From CALINF01 sp039980455 (lineage in GTDB: Bacteria; Pseudomonadota; Gammaproteobacteria; Pseudomonadales; Halieaceae), in the NCBI GenBank assembly GCA_039980455.1, contig JBDXCG010000005.1, positions 62,001-126,000 of the forward strand: a stretch of DNA of 64,000 nt, given 5' to 3'. The stretch's first letter is position 1, and the number at the start of each line of letters is the position of its first letter. Positions 61,823 through 64,000 of this stretch are shown one piece after another. A model generated the notes under the pieces. The model was not told the origin of the DNA, ran no database searches, and was given only the letters and a program-made list of their open reading frames with translations. Both the position numbers and the translations under genes were made by a program.

Positions 61823-62038
61823 ATGTCTGAGCACGAGACAGAACGGAATCAAGCAAAATCGAACACATCTGAGGAAGACAGCGAATCCTCCCGGCGAGGA
61901 ATCCTCAAGAAAGCCGTCTACAGCACACCTACCCTACTCGGACTTTCAGTGCTGCTTAACGGCGCCGATGCAAATGGGCAACCACCGTGTGACTCGCCGC
62001 CATTTGGCTGCCCGCCCAGCCTGGATCAACAACCCTGA
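61823..62038 (+). CDS. 71-residue peptide with RR-motif hydrophobic segment and Pro/Cys-rich C-terminus
   Basis: A small protein with a charged, Ser/Glu-rich N-terminus (about 1-22) and SRRGILKKAVYSTPTLLGL, which looks like a Tat-type or leader-like motif. A short hydrophobic stretch ends at NGADANG, and the tail PPCDSPPFGCPPSLDQQP contains two Cys and one Ser in a Pro-rich frame. The next gene, 50 bp downstream, encodes an HprK-like kinase. Small substrates beside such kinases occur in lasso-peptide and related RiPP clusters, where the kinase can phosphorylate the peptide. That is one reading. A Tat-exported small protein is another. An upstream in-frame ATG at 61724 would add 33 residues but seems less likely. 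Confidence 0.55.
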   Translation: MSEHETERNQAKSNTSEEDSESSRRGILKKAVYSTPTLLGLSVLLNGADANGQPPCDSPPFGCPPSLDQQP

Positions 62039-62088
62039 TTGCTTTCAACCATGAAATAATCTTTTCGGATGAGCCATCTCTCTCATCA

Positions 62089-62910
62089 TTGCTTCCAACC
62101 CAACCGCAACACTTACCGACTTTGACGATTTCACAATCCCGACAGTCGCTACTGCACCTGCGTACCGCAGGCCAGCGTAGTGAGTGGCTTGCCATGTCCG
62201 GCCGCCAAGGCCAGTACAGCGCACAAAAACCGTTCAACCAGTGCGGCCCAACAGACGCTTGGATGCTGCATATACGCGATGTACTGATATTGCGATGGAA
62301 GCCGCTGGAAAACACGGTATGGTACGAACCGCTGGCAGAGTACACGCCGGCAAGACTGCGTTTCTGGATACTTCATACGCTGGTCCCGGTGATTCTAACG
62401 CAGCGACGCTATTGCGAATTCCTGCATGCTGGCGCAATAGCCTACAATGGTGAGGCCATGATCTTTACGGCCGCCTCTTTTGGTGGAAAATCGACTCTCA
62501 CTCACTATTGCCTACAACAAGGCTTCGCTCTGGTGGCAGATGATTGCGTAGGATTGCGCACGCTGGGCACAAAGATTGAGGCGGTGCCAGGCTATCCCTT
62601 CTGTCGCCCCTACAGGGCCGCAGAGGAACTTGGGACACAAGTGAGTGACTATGCGCACTCATGCCTACCCGTTAAAGCCATCTACTCACTAGAGAAAGTC
62701 GCTGCGACAGCGACTGCACAGTTACTCACTCTCAGCGGGGCAGCGCGTATGCAGGTGCTATGGGAAAACCGATTTACAGCGGTCAGCTACCTCAAGGCAG
62801 AGCAATTCAAGACAACGGCCACCCTTGCCAACGAGCTACCTGTATATCGACTGCTAGTGCCCCAATCTCTTGATAAATTGGAGTCGGTGCTCGATATCAC
62901 TCTTGCTTAG
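62089..62910 (+). CDS. HPr kinase/phosphorylase C-domain-like protein (HprK-related)
   Basis: This 273-residue protein carries a P-loop resembling the HprK catalytic domain: FLHAGAIAYNGEAMIFTAASFGGKSTLTHY, then LVADDCVGL as the second acidic motif, and AVPGYPFCRPY. The N-terminal half lacks the HprK sensor domain. HprK-related kinases of this form are common near PqqD-like genes, asparagine synthases or peptide-modification genes and exopolysaccharide loci in Proteobacteria. Their targets are mostly unknown. The start is TTG at 62089 without a good ribosome-binding site. The next ATG is at 62194. It probably acts on the small protein encoded just upstream, which is inference. Confidence 0.78.
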   Translation: MLPTQPQHLPTLTISQSRQSLLHLRTAGQRSEWLAMSGRQGQYSAQKPFNQCGPTDAWMLHIRDVLILRWKPLENTVWYEPLAEYTPARLRFWILHTLVPVILTQRRYCEFLHAGAIAYNGEAMIFTAASFGGKSTLTHYCLQQGFALVADDCVGLRTLGTKIEAVPGYPFCRPYRAAEELGTQVSDYAHSCLPVKAIYSLEKVAATATAQLLTLSGAARMQVLWENRFTAVSYLKAEQFKTTATLANELPVYRLLVPQSLDKLESVLDITLA

Positions 62911-63066
62911 TGCTTGCCTATAGACTCGAGGAAACTGGCCGAGCACCAGTATCGCCTGCAGTATTACCGTGAACCGCATCACACTTCCGGTTGCCAAGCG
63001 GTGCTCTGCGATTTCAAAAATGAGTCAAAAACGCTAAAATACCCCGTTAAACTATTGATAATAGCC

Positions 63067-63092
63067 ACCGACCAGTTGATTTACCGGTCGGT
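63067..63092. promoter_or_regulatory. Inverted repeat between the HprK-like and FG-GAP genes
   Basis: ACCGACC (63067-63073) and GGTCGGT (63086-63092) form a seven-pair hairpin with a 12-base loop, followed by TTTC. It is too weak for a confident terminator and might instead be a regulator site for the FG-GAP gene, whose start lies 25 bp downstream. The rest of the 207-bp gap shows nothing I can name. Confidence 0.3.
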
Positions 63093-63117
63093 TTCTAATG
63101 CACCGAAGGATAAACCC

Positions 63118-64000
63118 ATGTTCGCCCATAGGCGCTTTTTCATATTCATACTCAGCTACCTGCTATGGCAATCCCACACTGCATTAGCGCAAGTGTTAAC
63201 AGTACAGGAGCTGGTTGGTAGCGGCGGTGACCGGGTCGCTATTTCCAGCGAATGGGCCTTTGTGGCTGATATCGGTCGTTGTCAGGTGAACATCTACCGG
63301 TATGACTATGCTACCAACCTGTGGGGTGACGGCGCGGGCAATGATGGCAGCACTTTCCAGGTGTTGGCTGGATCGGGCAACCCCTGTAAGGCCGCCAGCT
63401 ACGCTGGCTTCGGCGCTTCTGTTTCGACTGCCGGAGAACTGGCGGTAGTTGGTGCTCCTAGAGCCAAAAGCGGGGGATCTATAAGGCACGGCAGGTTTTT
63501 CCTCTACCTCTTCGACGGTTCTTCATGGGTGGAGCAACAAGGCGTAGGAGAACCCATTTCCCGCGTTAGCTCAACTGCTTTCGCAGAAGACCTGCAGAAC
63601 GATTCCGGCTTCGGCGAGGTGGTTTCGGTTCGTTTTGACGATCCGTCTGGCATTGCTCTCATTCTTGTAGGCGCCCCATTTTACGATGATGACAATGGCA
63701 CCAATAACGGCAACGACGATTTGGTGGATATTGGCAAGGTCTACCTCTACGAGTGGGATCGTGCTACTGATAATGTGAGGTTCATCAACGACCGACTCGG
63801 CAGAGAAGAAGGCGACCAATATGGTACGGCTGTCACTTCAAACGGGATCGACTTTCTAGCGGGGGCACCAGGCTGGGATGACCCTCTCGGGGCCACCGAT
63901 AACAATGTTGGCAACGCCTTTCTCGCCGGATATGACCCAGCGAGCAATACCATCATTCCGAAACAAGACATCATAGAGGACATTACACAACCAAGCCCTC
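63118..64000 (+). CDS. Secreted FG-GAP/integrin-alpha-like beta-propeller protein, partial (C-terminus beyond window)
   Basis: The visible 294 residues begin with a signal peptide (FFIFILSYLLWQSHTALA-Q). At least three propeller-type blades follow, each with the pattern GFGASVSTAGELAVVGAPRA, GFGEVVSV...ILVGAPFYDDD and QYGTAVTSNGIDFLAGAPGWDD. FG-GAP repeats form Ca2+-binding beta-propellers on secreted or surface proteins, often for adhesion. A ribosome-binding site GAAGGA lies 8 bases before the ATG. The gene runs off the window end, so total length and any sorting signal are unknown. Confidence 0.85.
   Translation, partial: MFAHRRFFIFILSYLLWQSHTALAQVLTVQELVGSGGDRVAISSEWAFVADIGRCQVNIYRYDYATNLWGDGAGNDGSTFQVLAGSGNPCKAASYAGFGASVSTAGELAVVGAPRAKSGGSIRHGRFFLYLFDGSSWVEQQGVGEPISRVSSTAFAEDLQNDSGFGEVVSVRFDDPSGIALILVGAPFYDDDNGTNNGNDDLVDIGKVYLYEWDRATDNVRFINDRLGREEGDQYGTAVTSNGIDFLAGAPGWDDPLGATDNNVGNAFLAGYDPASNTIIPKQDIIEDITQPSP

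Overview
The window comes from a Gammaproteobacterium, most likely marine or aquatic. The support is the gene order rpsF-rpsR-DUF2232-rplI followed by dnaB, the rnr-rlmB pair, an E. coli-length NADP-type gdhA, radA, tRNA-Leu(CAG), and a Wzc/Wza-type exopolysaccharide locus. Order- or genus-level placement is not possible from the sequence alone. A Cellvibrionales/Halieaceae-like bacterium is only a guess.

Region 1 (1-14810, minus strand) is the most striking. Eight tightly packed or overlapping genes look like one operon for moving electrons across the envelope. In order of transcription they encode: a cytoplasmic flavoprotein with two cyclic-nucleotide-binding domains and four [4Fe-4S] clusters; a membrane protein with two His-X13-His pairs (predicted di-heme b cytochrome); an inner-membrane-anchored decaheme c cytochrome with a cytoplasmic FHA-like domain; a lipoprotein with two GlcG/HbpS heme-binding-like modules; an outer-membrane beta-barrel; a decaheme cytochrome fused to an LVIVD beta-propeller; a pentaheme cytochrome; and a PP2C phosphatase cut by the window edge. 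That is 25 c-type heme sites with all the layers of a porin-cytochrome conduit, but a composition unlike Mtr/Omc systems. gdhA, a thrombospondin-type-3-repeat autotransporter and a Sel1/caspase-like lipoprotein lie immediately upstream on the same strand (14826-20819).

Region 2 (20863-33579) is mostly housekeeping: a serine-active alpha/beta hydrolase, a membrane Ser/Thr kinase, radA, a triple-DnaT-domain protein with a lambda-P-like helicase loader, convergent dnaB, the ribosomal rpsF-rpsR-DUF2232-rplI operon with a likely S6:S18 leader, and rnr-rlmB.

Region 3 (33749-41412) holds a large LtaS-like/GDPD fusion, tRNA-Leu(CAG) whose 3' end and terminator are duplicated 140 bp downstream, and an RND efflux permease with its adaptor.

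Region 4 (41646-50529) holds an Anbu (ancestral proteasome) locus with alpha-E and ATP-grasp partners, a PqqD-like protein translationally coupled to a molybdopterin oxidoreductase, a LemA/M48 protease pair, and a stand-alone AraC-type DNA-binding protein.

Region 5 (50547-64000) holds a 7TM-DISM diguanylate cyclase, a WecA-like initiating transferase, an ElyC/SanA-like protein, a MAPEG protein, and an exopolysaccharide operon (O-antigen-ligase-like protein, beta-barrel, VpsP-like protein, Wza-like protein, tyrosine autokinase). It ends with a small secreted Pro-rich protein, a 71-residue RR-motif peptide next to an HprK-like kinase, and the start of an FG-GAP propeller protein cut by the window end. 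No intergenic gap exceeds 300 bp. No CRISPR array, insertion sequence or rRNA gene was seen.
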